Positions 46,899 to 56,805 of a stretch of 64,000 nt of DNA are shown piece by piece. Position 1 is the stretch's first letter; the number at the start of each line of letters is the position of its first letter. The notes beneath the pieces are model-generated. The model made no database searches. It was not told the origin of the DNA and worked only from the letters and a program-made list of their open reading frames with translations. The position numbers were made by a program, and so were the translations under genes. The stretch comes from Cetobacterium somerae ATCC BAA-474 (GTDB lineage: Bacteria > Fusobacteriota > Fusobacteriia > Fusobacteriales > Fusobacteriaceae). The stretch covers positions 1 to 64,000 of the forward strand of contig NZ_KI518214.1 of assembly GCF_000479045.1 (NCBI RefSeq), in the 5' to 3' direction.

Positions 46899-47966
46899 TT
46901 AAAAACTTTTTCCATAAGGCATTTGTTGAGTTATACAGTGAACACATCCACCACCTATAATGATAGGCATTCCATCTATAGGAACTACTTTTCTATCAGG
47001 ATAAGCTTTTTGGATAGCTTCTAATGCTTTTTTATCAGTTTCTTCAGCATCTCCTCCAAATGTAGGAACAATAACTGCACCAGTAACTGGTAAATAGTTT
47101 ATATAACTTAATGTTAGAAGTTGACCATCATAATATCTAATAGGAGGTTTTTCAATTTCAATAATTTCAAAAGGTAGTCCACTTGATCTATCTTTAAATT
47201 CTTTTAATATTTTCATATTTTCTTGGAAAATCTCGTAGTCAGGATCTTTTTCATCGTAACAAGCTTGAATTATAATAACTCCTGGTCTAACAAAACAAGC
47301 TGTGTTGTCAACGTGTCCATCAGTTAAATCTCCATATAAACCTGATTTTAACCAGATAACTTGTTCTCCACCTAAATATTCTTCTAATAAATTAGTAACT
47401 TCTTCTTTTGTGAATCTAGAATTTCTAGAACCAGTAAGTAAAGCAGATTCTGTTGTTAAAATAGTTCCTTGTCCATCTGAGTGAATTCCTCCACCTTCTA
47501 ATGCTAGTGGTGAAGTAAATACAGGAACATCATAAAATATACCTAAATGATAAGGAACTTTTCCATCATTATAGTGTGTTTGATATTTTTCACCATAAGA
47601 AGTAAATCTCCATTTAACTGCTGCAACTTCTTGATCGTCATTTAGTAAAAAAGTGGGACCATTATCTCTAACCCACGAATCGTCTATTGGTAGACATAAT
47701 ACTTCTACTTTTTCTCCACACATCTCTTTAACTTCATGCAGAAGTTCTGGAGGAGCAATCATAACTAATTCCTCAAATTCAGCAATAGCTTTTGCTACAT
47801 TAGCATATCCTTTTCTAGCTGCTTCAATTCCATCAGGCCAAAGTGGAGTTCTGCTATTTTTTCCATCTCTAACAGGCCATTGCATGAAAGTACGTCTTCT
47901 TTTCTCCCACTCTCCAGGCATTCTGTAACCAAGCTCTCTAGGTGTTTTACCACAAGTTCCAAACAT
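46899..47966 (-). CDS. aguA: Agmatine deiminase
   Basis: A 355-aa amidinotransferase-fold enzyme that releases ammonia from agmatine. Motifs: SWVRDNGPTF, LTDGHVDNTACF, and the catalytic Cys in IGGGCVHCITQQMP. Length is standard. First gene of aguA-aguB. The ammonia raises internal pH, a known acid-survival route. SD AAGGAGG. Confidence 0.94.
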   Translation of the reverse strand: MFGTCGKTPRELGYRMPGEWEKRRRTFMQWPVRDGKNSRTPLWPDGIEAARKGYANVAKAIAEFEELVMIAPPELLHEVKEMCGEKVEVLCLPIDDSWVRDNGPTFLLNDDQEVAAVKWRFTSYGEKYQTHYNDGKVPYHLGIFYDVPVFTSPLALEGGGIHSDGQGTILTTESALLTGSRNSRFTKEEVTNLLEEYLGGEQVIWLKSGLYGDLTDGHVDNTACFVRPGVIIIQACYDEKDPDYEIFQENMKILKEFKDRSSGLPFEIIEIEKPPIRYYDGQLLTLSYINYLPVTGAVIVPTFGGDAEETDKKALEAIQKAYPDRKVVPIDGMPIIIGGGCVHCITQQMPYGKSF

Positions 47967-48167
47967 AATACTTACCTCCTTGATAACGATATTGATTTAA
48001 AAATAAATTCAATTATCATAAATCATCTCAATTATTCATTTTATTTTTAGGATTTCTTTTTTATTTTGTAAAAAAAATTGTACAAAAATTTAAAAAGATA
48101 CAAAATTACAAGGAAAATGAATAGGAAACCTGAATATTTAAATAAATAATAATTGGGAGAGATATAT

Positions 48168-48956
48168 ATGGATAATCTTAGGGAGGATTTAACAGTCATC
48201 AATGAAAATGACATTTTATATCTAGCAAGTTATGTAGGGAAATTGATACTAGAATCTGGTGGAGAAACCTATAGAGCAGAGGATATGGTAGATAAAATAT
48301 GTAATCACTATGGCCTTGAATCAAATTCATTTGCAGTTCTGTCTAGTATTTTAACAACAATAAGAGGAAGAGAAAGAAGATTTTTTACGAATATAGAAAA
48401 AATAAGAATGCGAACTATAAATGTAGAAAAAATTTCTAAACTTAGTTCACTAGTAAGAGATATAGATAGCTATACTTTTAAAGAATTTTTAGAAAAAGTA
48501 AAAGAGATTGATGATGAGCAAGCATATGGATTTTTATATGTACTGTTGGGAAATTGTATTGCAGCTGGAGCTTTTGCTTATTATTTTGGTGGAAATAGAG
48601 GTAGCTGCATCGCTTCAGTTATTGGAGCTATTTCAATATCATTTTTAGGATATTTTGCTGCAAAGTTAATGATAAATAAATTCTTCTTAAATTTAGTTGG
48701 AGGAATGGTTTGTTCCTTCTCAGCATATATATGTTTTTTATTTGGAATAATTCCAGAAATCTCAGTAACTATAATTTCAACGTTAATGTTATTGGTTCCT
48801 GGAATAGCTTTTACAAATTCAATTAGAGATTTAATAACAGGAGATTTAGTTTCAGGAATTGCAAGAGGAGTAGAGGCTTTTATGGTAGGAACCGCTTTAG
48901 CTATAGGATCAGGAATAACGTTATCCATTATAAAAACATTAGGAGGGCTGCTATGA
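48168..48956 (+). CDS. Threonine/serine exporter ThrE, N-terminal-type subunit
   Basis: A 262-aa membrane protein of the ThrE family, N-terminal half: ESGGETYRAEDMV and HYG near the start, then about five membrane helices (from residue 120). The ATG at 48168 (GGGAGA upstream) is preferred over a TTG at 48153. Its stop overlaps the next gene's ATG (ATGA type), so the two halves of the exporter are separate chains that are coupled. Confidence 0.8.
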   Translation: MDNLREDLTVINENDILYLASYVGKLILESGGETYRAEDMVDKICNHYGLESNSFAVLSSILTTIRGRERRFFTNIEKIRMRTINVEKISKLSSLVRDIDSYTFKEFLEKVKEIDDEQAYGFLYVLLGNCIAAGAFAYYFGGNRGSCIASVIGAISISFLGYFAAKLMINKFFLNLVGGMVCSFSAYICFLFGIIPEISVTIISTLMLLVPGIAFTNSIRDLITGDLVSGIARGVEAFMVGTALAIGSGITLSIIKTLGGLL

Positions 48957-49408
48957 GGGTAATAATAATTCAGGTTATATCATCAATTGTTGCAACCTAT
49001 GGTTTTGGGATAATATTTAATGTAAGAGGTATGAAAAATTTATATGGAAGTTTTGGAGCGGGAATTGGATGGTTGGTCTATAGTTTATTAAGTGAAAAGG
49101 GATTTACATATTTTATAGCCTATACAGCAGCATCTTCAACGATAACAATATATTCTGAGATTTTATCGAGAAGATTAAAGGTACCAACAGTTTCATTTTT
49201 ATATCCATGTATGATTCCTTTAGTTCCTGGTGGTGGAATATATTACACCATGTATTACATAGTACAAGATAGTATATCTAAAGCAGTAGAAAAAGGAATA
49301 GAAACATTTATAATTTCAGGATCAATTGCTATTGGGATCTTAACAGTTTCAACATTTTCACAAATTTATTACTATATAGTAAAGAAAAAAGCAAAAGAAA
49401 ATTTATAA
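48953..49408 (+). CDS. Threonine/serine exporter ThrE, C-terminal-type subunit
   Basis: A 151-aa, four-helix membrane protein of the DUF3815/ThrE C-terminal type (GAGIGWLVYSLL; MIPLVPGGGIYYTMYYI is the family signature). It complements the preceding gene; together they make one ThrE-like exporter of amino acids, here of uncertain substrate. Confidence 0.8.
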   Translation: MRVIIIQVISSIVATYGFGIIFNVRGMKNLYGSFGAGIGWLVYSLLSEKGFTYFIAYTAASSTITIYSEILSRRLKVPTVSFLYPCMIPLVPGGGIYYTMYYIVQDSISKAVEKGIETFIISGSIAIGILTVSTFSQIYYYIVKKKAKENL

Positions 49409-49420
49409 AAGGAGTTACTT

Positions 49421-50932
49421 ATGGGGATTTTAAAAGTTTATATATTAGCTATTTTAACGGGATTTGTAACAGGTCTTATAACAATACCCTATAGATGGAT
49501 GATAGAAAAATCAGCTTATATAAGGGATATGATTTTTAATTTGAACAATCCATTATACTATTTAATTTTAGGTTTTATTGGAATATATGTTATAGGTATT
49601 TTAATAAGTAAGATGGTAGAAGATAGTCCGTTGATTACAGGAAGTGGTATTCCTCAAGCAAGGGCACAAATATATGGAAGAATAAAAGTAAAAAATCCAA
49701 TAAAAAATTTAGTTTTTAAATTCTTAGGTGGTGTTTCTGGAATTTCAGCAGGATACTCTCTTGGAAGAGAGGGCCCTTCTGTACAGATGGGAGCTTTAAT
49801 TGGAGAAACAATATCACAAGTATTTAAAGTGGATAGAGTTGAAAGAAAATATTTAATAATGAGCGGAGCTGGTGCAGGACTATCGTCTGCTTTTACAGCA
49901 CCTCTTGCTTCTGCAATTTTTATAGCTGAAGAGTTACAGAAATATTTTAATTCAAGATTAACAATTTTTTCTTTTTTAGGTTCTATAGTTTCTGGATATA
50001 TGGCAGCTAAATTTTTTGTAAAAAATGATTATTTAGATATAGTTGTGAATTATCCACAAAATTTAAATTATTTTGAATATTTCTATATTTGTATAGCTTT
50101 TGCAATTTTTATAAGCTTAGTTGGAAAGAGTTTTTCTTTTCTTTTAATTTATTTTCAGAAGTTAAATAGGAAAATTAAAATATCAAAGTATATAAAAGTA
50201 TTTTTCTATACTTTAATGGTTATTGTAATTGGAATTTTTTATAAAGATTTAACTGCTGGTGGAGAAAGTTTTTTAATAAGAGAGGGAATGGTTAATGATC
50301 TTTCAATTGGAGCTTTAATCTTTTTTATAATTTTAAAACTTTTATTTACTACATTATCTTATTCAACTGGATTTCCTGGAGGAATATTTTTACCTCTTTT
50401 AGTTATTGGAGGTTTATCAGGAAAGCTTTTTGGTTTAATTCTATTGTATTTTAATTTGATTGATATTAATAATCTAGGTGTATTCATATTTTTAGGAATG
50501 GCTTCAGCTTTTGTTGTTGTTGTTAGATCCCCAGCCACTGGAATTATTCTAATATTAGAGATGACATGGGATTTTACGCTACTTCCTAGTATGGTTATTG
50601 TAGCTGGATTAGCATATACAGTTAGTAACTTATTAAAAGTTGAACCAATATATGATTTATTATATAAACCATTAATTGAAAATGATGATAATGATGAAGT
50701 TGTAGAATTAGTTTTTGAAGTAGGAAGTGAATCCTATTTAATAGGAGAGGAGATTGGAAAATTAGAATTACCAGGAGATCTTAAAATAAAATCTATTGAG
50801 AGAAAAGGTGAATTTATAAAAACTAATGATACAACTGAAATTGAAAAAAATGACATTATAGGAATTCCCACTAAAAAAAGAGATATAGAAAAATTCTATG
50901 ATTCTTTGAGATCTTTAGCTCAAGAAAATTAA
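49421..50932 (+). CDS. ClC-family chloride channel/antiporter with TrkA-C domain
   Basis: A 503-aa ClC protein: GSGIPQAR (Cl- site Ser), GREGPSVQMG (gating Glu), STGFPGGIFLP and a conserved Tyr in the last helices. The C-terminal 70 residues (LVFEVGSESYLIGEEIG) form a TrkA-C regulatory domain. Bacterial ClC antiporters export protons in acid shock. It lies between the exporter and the GadC-like antiporter, matching an acid-resistance setting. Confidence 0.9.
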   Translation: MGILKVYILAILTGFVTGLITIPYRWMIEKSAYIRDMIFNLNNPLYYLILGFIGIYVIGILISKMVEDSPLITGSGIPQARAQIYGRIKVKNPIKNLVFKFLGGVSGISAGYSLGREGPSVQMGALIGETISQVFKVDRVERKYLIMSGAGAGLSSAFTAPLASAIFIAEELQKYFNSRLTIFSFLGSIVSGYMAAKFFVKNDYLDIVVNYPQNLNYFEYFYICIAFAIFISLVGKSFSFLLIYFQKLNRKIKISKYIKVFFYTLMVIVIGIFYKDLTAGGESFLIREGMVNDLSIGALIFFIILKLLFTTLSYSTGFPGGIFLPLLVIGGLSGKLFGLILLYFNLIDINNLGVFIFLGMASAFVVVVRSPATGIILILEMTWDFTLLPSMVIVAGLAYTVSNLLKVEPIYDLLYKPLIENDDNDEVVELVFEVGSESYLIGEEIGKLELPGDLKIKSIERKGEFIKTNDTTEIEKNDIIGIPTKKRDIEKFYDSLRSLAQEN

Positions 50933-51037
50933 AAAAAATAAAAATAAAAAAGATATTACTTTTTTAGAAGGAAATGTTCTACCAAAAGTGAACAATAGAG
51001 TGACAATAATAAAAAATATTTTATAGGAGGGTTATTT

Positions 51038-52642
51038 ATGGCTACTAACACTAGTACAACTAACAAACAGTTGACACTATTTGGATTTTTCACAATAACA
51101 GCCTCAATGGTTATGGCTGTTTATGAATATCCGAGTTTTGCAACTTCAGGATTTTCATTACTTTTCTTTTTACTGTTTGGAGGACTATTTTGGTTTATTC
51201 CAGTAGCACTTTGTGCGGCTGAAATGGCAACAATTCCAGGATGGGAAACAGGAGGAGTTTTCACTTGGGTTTCTGAATCTTTAGGTGAACGTTGGGGATT
51301 TGCGGCAATATTCTATCAGTTTTTTGAAATAACAGTTGGTTATATCCCAATGCTTTACTTTATTAATGGTTCATTATCATACTTATTTGATTGGCCAGGA
51401 TTAAATGTAAATCCACATTTAAAACTTGTTTCAATTTTAATCGTATTTTGGATTTTAACATTCTCTCAATTAGGTGGTACTAAGTACACAGCTAAAATAG
51501 CAAGAATTGGATTTATCTTTGGTATTGTAATACCAGCAATAATTTTAATTGGTCTTGCAGGAGCTTATGTTGTAGCTGGAAATCCAGTACATATGGAAGT
51601 TAGTTGGAATTCATTCTTCCCAGACTTCACTAATGTAAACTCATTAGTTATATTAGTATCATTTATCTTAAGTTATATGGGAGTAGAAGCATCAGCTTCT
51701 CATGCTAATGAAATGGCTAATCCTAAAAAACAATATCCAATAGCTGTATTTATGTTAGTTATTATAGCTATTGTTATAAGTTCTGCAGGAGGATTATCAA
51801 TAGCTACAGTTATTCCAGTAAATGAGATAAACTTAAGTGCAGGAGTTAACCAAACTTTTGCTACACTAATTAATCACTATGGAAGTCACTTAGATTGGAT
51901 TGTTAGAATTATAGCAGCATTTATCGGTCTTGGAGTTTTAGCTGAAGTAAGTGCATGGATAGTTGGACCATCAAGAGCTATGTATGTAGCAGCACAAAAA
52001 GGTATTTTACCTCCAGTGTTTAAAAAAGTTAATAAAAACGATGTTCCAGTTCCTTTAGTAATGTTCCAAGGAGTTATCGTAACTATTTGGGCAATTGTTT
52101 TAACATTAGGTGGTGGAGGAAACAATATGTCCTTCATGACAGCAATGTCTTTAACAGTTGTTATCTACTTAATGACATATTTCCTATTATTTATAGGTTA
52201 TTTAACATTAGTTTTAAAAAGAAAAACAACAGATGCTCAAGCAGGATACCAAATTCCAGGTGGAGTTGTATTTAAATGTATAGTTGGTGCAGTAGGATTC
52301 TTAACATCACTGTTTGCATTTATTATATCATTCTTCCCACCAGATAATATTCCAGGTGGAAACACAGGAGAGTATGAAACTATATTAACTATAGGATTTG
52401 TAGTTGTACTAGTTCTTCCATTTATAATTTATGAATTTAGAGATAAAAAAAATGCAGTAGCAATAGATCCAACAAGAATTACTACAGAAAATGCTCCTGA
52501 ACATCACTTCTTTGGACATCCTAAAGCTAGAGGAGAGTTCCATATTACTCCACATCCAGATGATGTTATGCAACAAGATGAAGATCCAAAAAAAGAGATT
52601 GAAACAAAACCAGAATCTAATGAAGAAAAAGAACAAAAATAA
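51038..52642 (+). CDS. gadC: GadC-like glutamate/GABA antiporter
   Basis: A 534-aa APC-superfamily antiporter of about twelve helices (SMVMAVYEYPSFATSGFS; GVEASASHANEMANP). The C-terminal tail contains HFFGHPKARGEFHIT and PHPDDV, resembling the C-plug of E. coli GadC that shuts the pore at neutral pH. It probably exchanges glutamate or glutamine for GABA. No glutamate decarboxylase is nearby; the next gene is glutaminase, as in the E. coli glutamine-dependent acid resistance (Gln to Glu plus NH3). Confidence 0.8.
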   Translation: MATNTSTTNKQLTLFGFFTITASMVMAVYEYPSFATSGFSLLFFLLFGGLFWFIPVALCAAEMATIPGWETGGVFTWVSESLGERWGFAAIFYQFFEITVGYIPMLYFINGSLSYLFDWPGLNVNPHLKLVSILIVFWILTFSQLGGTKYTAKIARIGFIFGIVIPAIILIGLAGAYVVAGNPVHMEVSWNSFFPDFTNVNSLVILVSFILSYMGVEASASHANEMANPKKQYPIAVFMLVIIAIVISSAGGLSIATVIPVNEINLSAGVNQTFATLINHYGSHLDWIVRIIAAFIGLGVLAEVSAWIVGPSRAMYVAAQKGILPPVFKKVNKNDVPVPLVMFQGVIVTIWAIVLTLGGGGNNMSFMTAMSLTVVIYLMTYFLLFIGYLTLVLKRKTTDAQAGYQIPGGVVFKCIVGAVGFLTSLFAFIISFFPPDNIPGGNTGEYETILTIGFVVVLVLPFIIYEFRDKKNAVAIDPTRITTENAPEHHFFGHPKARGEFHITPHPDDVMQQDEDPKKEIETKPESNEEKEQK

Positions 52643-52668
52643 AAGTTCTTAGACATGGAGGCAAAAAA

Positions 52669-53589
52669 ATGAATCAAGATGTATTAAGTAAAATAGTGGA
52701 AAACAATAAAGGTTTAATATCTCAAGGTGCTGTAGCAACATATATTCCTGAATTGGCTAAAGTAAGTAAAGATTACTTAGGTGCAGTTATTGCATTTCCA
52801 GATGGAACTATGTTATCAGCAGGAGATACAAAAGTTAGATTTGCTATAGAAAGTATATCTAAAACAGTTGTTTTAGCTTTAGCTCTATTAGACAATGGAG
52901 AGGAAGAAGTATTTAAACATGTTCATAAAGAGCCTTCAGGAGATGCTTTTAACTCAATAAAAAAATTAGAAACAGAACCTGATCACTTACCAAGAAATCC
53001 CTTTATAAATGCAGGAGCTATTATGACAGCTTCTTTAATAAAAGGAAAAGATCCAGAAGATAAATTTAATAGAATTCTAGAATTCATGAAAAAAATAAGT
53101 GAAGATGACTCTTTAGAGTTAGCTACAGATATCTATTTAAGTGAAAAAGCTACTGGAGATACAAATAGAGGTTTAGCTTACTATATGAAAGGACAAGGAG
53201 TTTTAAGTGGAAATGTAGAAGATATTCTAGATGTATACTTTAAACAATGTTCAATATATGTAACTACAGAGAGTTTAGCTAAAATTGCAAGATTCTTTGC
53301 AAATGGTGGAGTTTTATCAACTGGAGAGAGAGTTATTCCTAAAAAGTATGCACAAATAGTTAGTGGATTAATAGCTACTTGTGGAATGTATGATCAAAGT
53401 GGAGAGTACCTTGATAATATTGGAATTCCAGGAAAATCTGGAGTAGGTGGAGGTATAATTTCACCAGTATCAAGTAAAAAAATAGGTGTTGCAGTATTTG
53501 GACCAGCTTTAGATGCTGAAGGAAATAGTGTTGCAGGTATGGGAATAATGAAAGATATCTCAAAAGAGATGGAACTAGACATGTTTTAA
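52669..53589 (+). CDS. glsA: Glutaminase A
   Basis: A 306-aa serine-dependent beta-lactamase-like enzyme that hydrolyses glutamine to glutamate and ammonia. SISK (S-x-x-K) lies near residue 62-65, with family segments NPFINAGAI and SGVGGGIISPVS. Starts 26 bp after gadC with SD ATGGAGGC. Ammonia made here consumes protons. Confidence 0.94.
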   Translation: MNQDVLSKIVENNKGLISQGAVATYIPELAKVSKDYLGAVIAFPDGTMLSAGDTKVRFAIESISKTVVLALALLDNGEEEVFKHVHKEPSGDAFNSIKKLETEPDHLPRNPFINAGAIMTASLIKGKDPEDKFNRILEFMKKISEDDSLELATDIYLSEKATGDTNRGLAYYMKGQGVLSGNVEDILDVYFKQCSIYVTTESLAKIARFFANGGVLSTGERVIPKKYAQIVSGLIATCGMYDQSGEYLDNIGIPGKSGVGGGIISPVSSKKIGVAVFGPALDAEGNSVAGMGIMKDISKEMELDMF

Positions 53590-53596
53590 AAAACTA

Positions 53597-53629
53597 AAAA
53601 AGGTCTCTTATTTAAGAGACCTTTTTAAA
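53597..53629 (+). terminator. Rho-independent terminator
   Basis: A perfect 14-bp stem AAAAAGGTCTCTTA / TAAGAGACCTTTTT with a 2-nt loop, directly before the ammonium-channel SD. It suggests partial read-through or attenuation before amtB. Confidence 0.85.
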
Positions 53630-53645
53630 ATAGGAGGTATACTAT

Positions 53646-54854
53646 ATGTTTCAAGGCGTAGTACATGGAAATGTAGCTTTTATGGTAATAGCAACAGTAT
53701 TAGTATTTTTTATGACTCCAGGACTAGCATTTTTTTATGGTGGGTTAGTTGAAAAGAAACACTCATTAACTTTAATGTTACAAATTTTTATCTCAATAGG
53801 TGTTGTAACTTTAATGTGGATATTTGGAGGATTTAGTTTAGTATTTGGAAATACAATTGGTGGAATAATTGGAGATCCATTTCAATATATGAACTTTAAA
53901 GATATAGTTTTTCAAGTGAATACAACTTATGGATTAACAATTCCATTTTTAATGTTTTTCATGTATCAATTGATGTTCGCAATAATAACTTTACCACTGA
54001 TGACAGGTTCAATAGTTAACAGAATAACAATGGGAGCTTGGATAAAGTATCTTGTTATTTGGATGATATTAGTTTATTTCCCTGTGGCTCATTGGGTATG
54101 GGGAGAAGGATTTTTAGCTAAAATGGGATTTGTTGATTTTGCTGGTGGAACAGTTATTCACGTTTCAGCTGCTTTTTCTGGATTGGGAGCTCTTTGGGTT
54201 CTTGGAAAAAGAAAAGTTATAACTGGAAAAGGACCATTTAATATGGGGCTTGTAGCAGTTGGAGCTGGAATACTTATGTTTGGATGGTTTGGTTTTAATG
54301 CAGGAGGAACTTTAGCTGCTGCCGGAACAACAGCGATTGTATTTACAAATACAGGAGTAGCTGGTGCAAGTGGTATGATTGTATGGGCTATAATGTCATA
54401 CTTAGAAAAGAAAAAGTTCTCATTTTTAGATCCTTTAGTTGGAGCAGTTGCAGGACTTGCAACAATAACACCAGCTTCAGGTTATGTAACACCACCATCT
54501 GCACTATTAATTGGAGCATTAGCAGGAATTGTATGTTTTTATGCAATTAAAATACCAAGAAAAATGCAATGGGATGACGCTTTAGATGTATGGGGTGTTC
54601 ATGGTGTTGGAGGATTTATGGGAACTGTATTAATAGGTCTTTTAGCAAATGGAATGGTAAATAAAGTTTCAGCTAGTTCTCATCAGCTATGGGTTCAACT
54701 ATTTGGAGCAGCATTAGTAGGAGTATACTCTATAGTAGTTTCATACTTAATAATGAAATTTTTAGATAAAACTTCTAATATTAGAGTAACAAAAGAAGAA
54801 ATTGAAAAAGGTTTAGATGAAAGTTTATTAAATGAAAAATATAGTGATGATTAA
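53646..54854 (+). CDS. amtB: Ammonium transporter
   Basis: A 402-aa Amt channel of eleven helices: the twin-His region (GGTVIHVSAAFSG; VWGVHGVGGFMG) and GFNAGGTLAA are intact. No GlnK gene follows, so regulation differs from the usual amtB-glnK pair. The location after glutaminase suggests it handles the ammonia produced. SD TAGGAGG. Confidence 0.93.
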   Translation: MFQGVVHGNVAFMVIATVLVFFMTPGLAFFYGGLVEKKHSLTLMLQIFISIGVVTLMWIFGGFSLVFGNTIGGIIGDPFQYMNFKDIVFQVNTTYGLTIPFLMFFMYQLMFAIITLPLMTGSIVNRITMGAWIKYLVIWMILVYFPVAHWVWGEGFLAKMGFVDFAGGTVIHVSAAFSGLGALWVLGKRKVITGKGPFNMGLVAVGAGILMFGWFGFNAGGTLAAAGTTAIVFTNTGVAGASGMIVWAIMSYLEKKKFSFLDPLVGAVAGLATITPASGYVTPPSALLIGALAGIVCFYAIKIPRKMQWDDALDVWGVHGVGGFMGTVLIGLLANGMVNKVSASSHQLWVQLFGAALVGVYSIVVSYLIMKFLDKTSNIRVTKEEIEKGLDESLLNEKYSDD

Positions 54855-54855
54855 G

Positions 54856-54893
54856 AAAAGCTCTAAGCGTTTATTCCGCTTAGAGCTTTTTTC
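54856..54893 (+). terminator. Bidirectional terminator
   Basis: A 14-bp stem AAAAGCTCTAAGCG / CGCTTAGAGCTTTT with loop and T-runs, between amtB and the convergent DUF1622 gene. Confidence 0.9.
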
Positions 54894-54898
54894 TTCTT

Positions 54899-55225
54899 TT
54901 ATTTATGTTTTTCTATTTCCCAACTCATAATAGTTCTAATAATAACTATTAGAAGAACGAGTACAATGTTTTGCAAATCTCTCAAAATAATAGTATCAAC
55001 AATATCTGCAATAATTAGAAATTGAAGACCTACTAAAATATACTTATCAAAAGTTTCTCTCATTATTTTATTGAAACTAAGACCCTCTTTATTTGTAAAT
55101 AGAATTTTAACACTTTTTAAAAATCCAAAGCAAATAACTCCTATAGACAAAGCTGTAAAAAAGAAAGCTAACCAGTGTAATAAAAGTTTAAAAGAATCCA
55201 TAATATAGTGTTCAAAAGTAAGCAT
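54899..55225 (-). CDS. DUF1622 membrane protein
   Basis: A 108-aa protein with three membrane helices and the DUF1622 pattern (GLQFLIIADIVDTIIL; IRTIMSWEIEKH). The start at 55225 has AAGGGGTGG; the GTG at 55234 would overlap it. It follows the SDR gene by 21 bp. Function of the family is unknown. Confidence 0.75.
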   Translation of the reverse strand: MLTFEHYIMDSFKLLLHWLAFFFTALSIGVICFGFLKSVKILFTNKEGLSFNKIMRETFDKYILVGLQFLIIADIVDTIILRDLQNIVLVLLIVIIRTIMSWEIEKHK

Positions 55226-55246
55226 AAAATCCACCCCTTAATAAAA

Positions 55247-56026
55247 TTATCCTTCTAAATCTTGCTCTCCTCCACCATTGACAGGAAGAATTTGCCCTGT
55301 TATCCATTTAGATAATGGAGATGCTAAGAAAAATACGGCCATAGCTATATCGTCAGCTTCTCCTAAAACCTTCATAGGTGTTTTCTTAAGCATAATTTCT
55401 TCTAACTCAGGAGTTAAAACTGTAGCTAAAGCATGAGTTTTAATTGCACCTGGTGCAATGGCATTTACTCTAATAATTGGACCTAAATCAACAGCCATAT
55501 ATTTAGTAAGTTGATTAACAGCAGCTTTAGAGCTTCCATAAACACTCATATTATGACTTTGCATTATACTAGACATTGAACTAATATTAACGATTGATCC
55601 ATATTCACTTGCAATCATATGAGGAGCACAAAGTCTAGAAAGATTGAAGATACTAAAAACATTAAGATTATAGATTTTTTGAAGATATTCAGGAGTTAAT
55701 TCTAAAAATTTTTCTCTTCCACCTCCGCCACCACCAGCATTATTAACTAAAATATTGATTTTACCAAACTCTTTAATAGTAGCTTTAACAACTTCTTCTA
55801 AATCTTGAATAGATGTAACATCACATTTTACTCCAATAGCTTTGACACCTTCACCTCTAGCTTCAATAGCTGTATTATCAGCATCAACTTTATTTAAATC
55901 AGCACATACAATATTAGCACCAGCTCTAGCTAACATTAAAGCAGAAGCTTTACCAATTCCAGCACCAGCACCAGTTATAATAGCAACCATACCTTTTAAA
56001 TTATAGTGATTTTCAATTTTAAACAT
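55247..56026 (-). CDS. hdhA: 7-alpha-hydroxysteroid dehydrogenase-like SDR
   Basis: A 259-aa classical short-chain dehydrogenase: TGAGAGIGKA cofactor motif, NNAGGGGGG, Ser in NISSMSS and YGSSKAA (Tyr/Lys). The start MFKIENHYNLKGM, the N-N-A-G-G-G-G core, APGAIKTHAL and the end NGGGEQDL closely follow E. coli 7-alpha-HSDH (HdhA), which oxidises the 7-alpha hydroxyl of bile acids. Activity on bile acids is inference. First of two genes with DUF1622. Confidence 0.75.
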   Translation of the reverse strand: MFKIENHYNLKGMVAIITGAGAGIGKASALMLARAGANIVCADLNKVDADNTAIEARGEGVKAIGVKCDVTSIQDLEEVVKATIKEFGKINILVNNAGGGGGGREKFLELTPEYLQKIYNLNVFSIFNLSRLCAPHMIASEYGSIVNISSMSSIMQSHNMSVYGSSKAAVNQLTKYMAVDLGPIIRVNAIAPGAIKTHALATVLTPELEEIMLKKTPMKVLGEADDIAMAVFFLASPLSKWITGQILPVNGGGEQDLEG

Positions 56027-56152
56027 AATAAAACACCTCCTAACCTAATTTTCTAATAAAAGGTAGAAAATCCTTTTATTATTAAAAATTAAAAGGATTT
56101 AAAAAAACTATTTCGAAAAAAGTATTAAGAATATTGAATAAAGGAGGAGTAT

Positions 56153-56761
56153 ATGAACATAGGAATATTAGGAAATGGAGTTGTAGCAAATGCTTTAGCA
56201 GAGGTTTTTCATAAATTAGGACACCCAGTTCAAATAGGAGTAAGGGATTTAAAAGAGGAGATTGAAAAAAAACATTTTATAGAGTATGTTGATGGAAAAG
56301 ATATAGCAGAAGATAATGAAATTATAATAATAGCTGTACCTGGAAATAAAGTTGAAAAAGCTGTAACAAATATAAAAAATCCTGAAGGGAAAATCTTTAT
56401 TGATTTAACAAATCCAATTGGAGAAGATTATATTTTAACTCGTGGGAGATACACTTCTAATGGAGAAGTGATACAAGAGATTTTAAAAGATTCTCATATA
56501 GTAAAAACTTTAAATACTTTAGGAGTAGAAAAATTAATTAATCCTTGTGTAAATGAAAAAAAACTTACAATGTTATTAGCTGGGAATAACAAAATAGCTA
56601 ATAAAAAAGTTGAAGAGTTACTTTTTGAAATGGGATTTGACCCAATGCTAATAGGAGATATACATTTTTCTAGATATTTAGAACCTCTTGCGATGATTTG
56701 GATAGAGATGGTAAGAAAGCAAGGAAAATCTTTTGAAAATGGATTGATTTGGATAAGATAA
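56153..56761 (+). CDS. NAD(P)-binding F420-reductase-like protein
   Basis: A 202-aa Rossmann-fold protein opening GILGNGVVANALAEVFHKLG, followed by IIIIAVPGNKVEKAV. It resembles the NADPH-dependent F420 reductase / ProC-like superfamily seen in bacteria with no F420; the real substrate is unknown. It is divergent from the SDR gene, so the two may share control. SD AGGAGG. Confidence 0.65.
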   Translation: MNIGILGNGVVANALAEVFHKLGHPVQIGVRDLKEEIEKKHFIEYVDGKDIAEDNEIIIIAVPGNKVEKAVTNIKNPEGKIFIDLTNPIGEDYILTRGRYTSNGEVIQEILKDSHIVKTLNTLGVEKLINPCVNEKKLTMLLAGNNKIANKKVEELLFEMGFDPMLIGDIHFSRYLEPLAMIWIEMVRKQGKSFENGLIWIR

Positions 56762-56763
56762 AA

Positions 56764-56800
56764 TAAAAAAATCTGAGCTTTGTTTAAGCTCAGATTTTTA
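56764..56800 (+). terminator. Bidirectional terminator
   Basis: AAAAATCTGAGCT / AGCTCAGATTTTT-type stem between two converging genes. Confidence 0.85.
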
Positions 56801-56805
56801 TTTGT

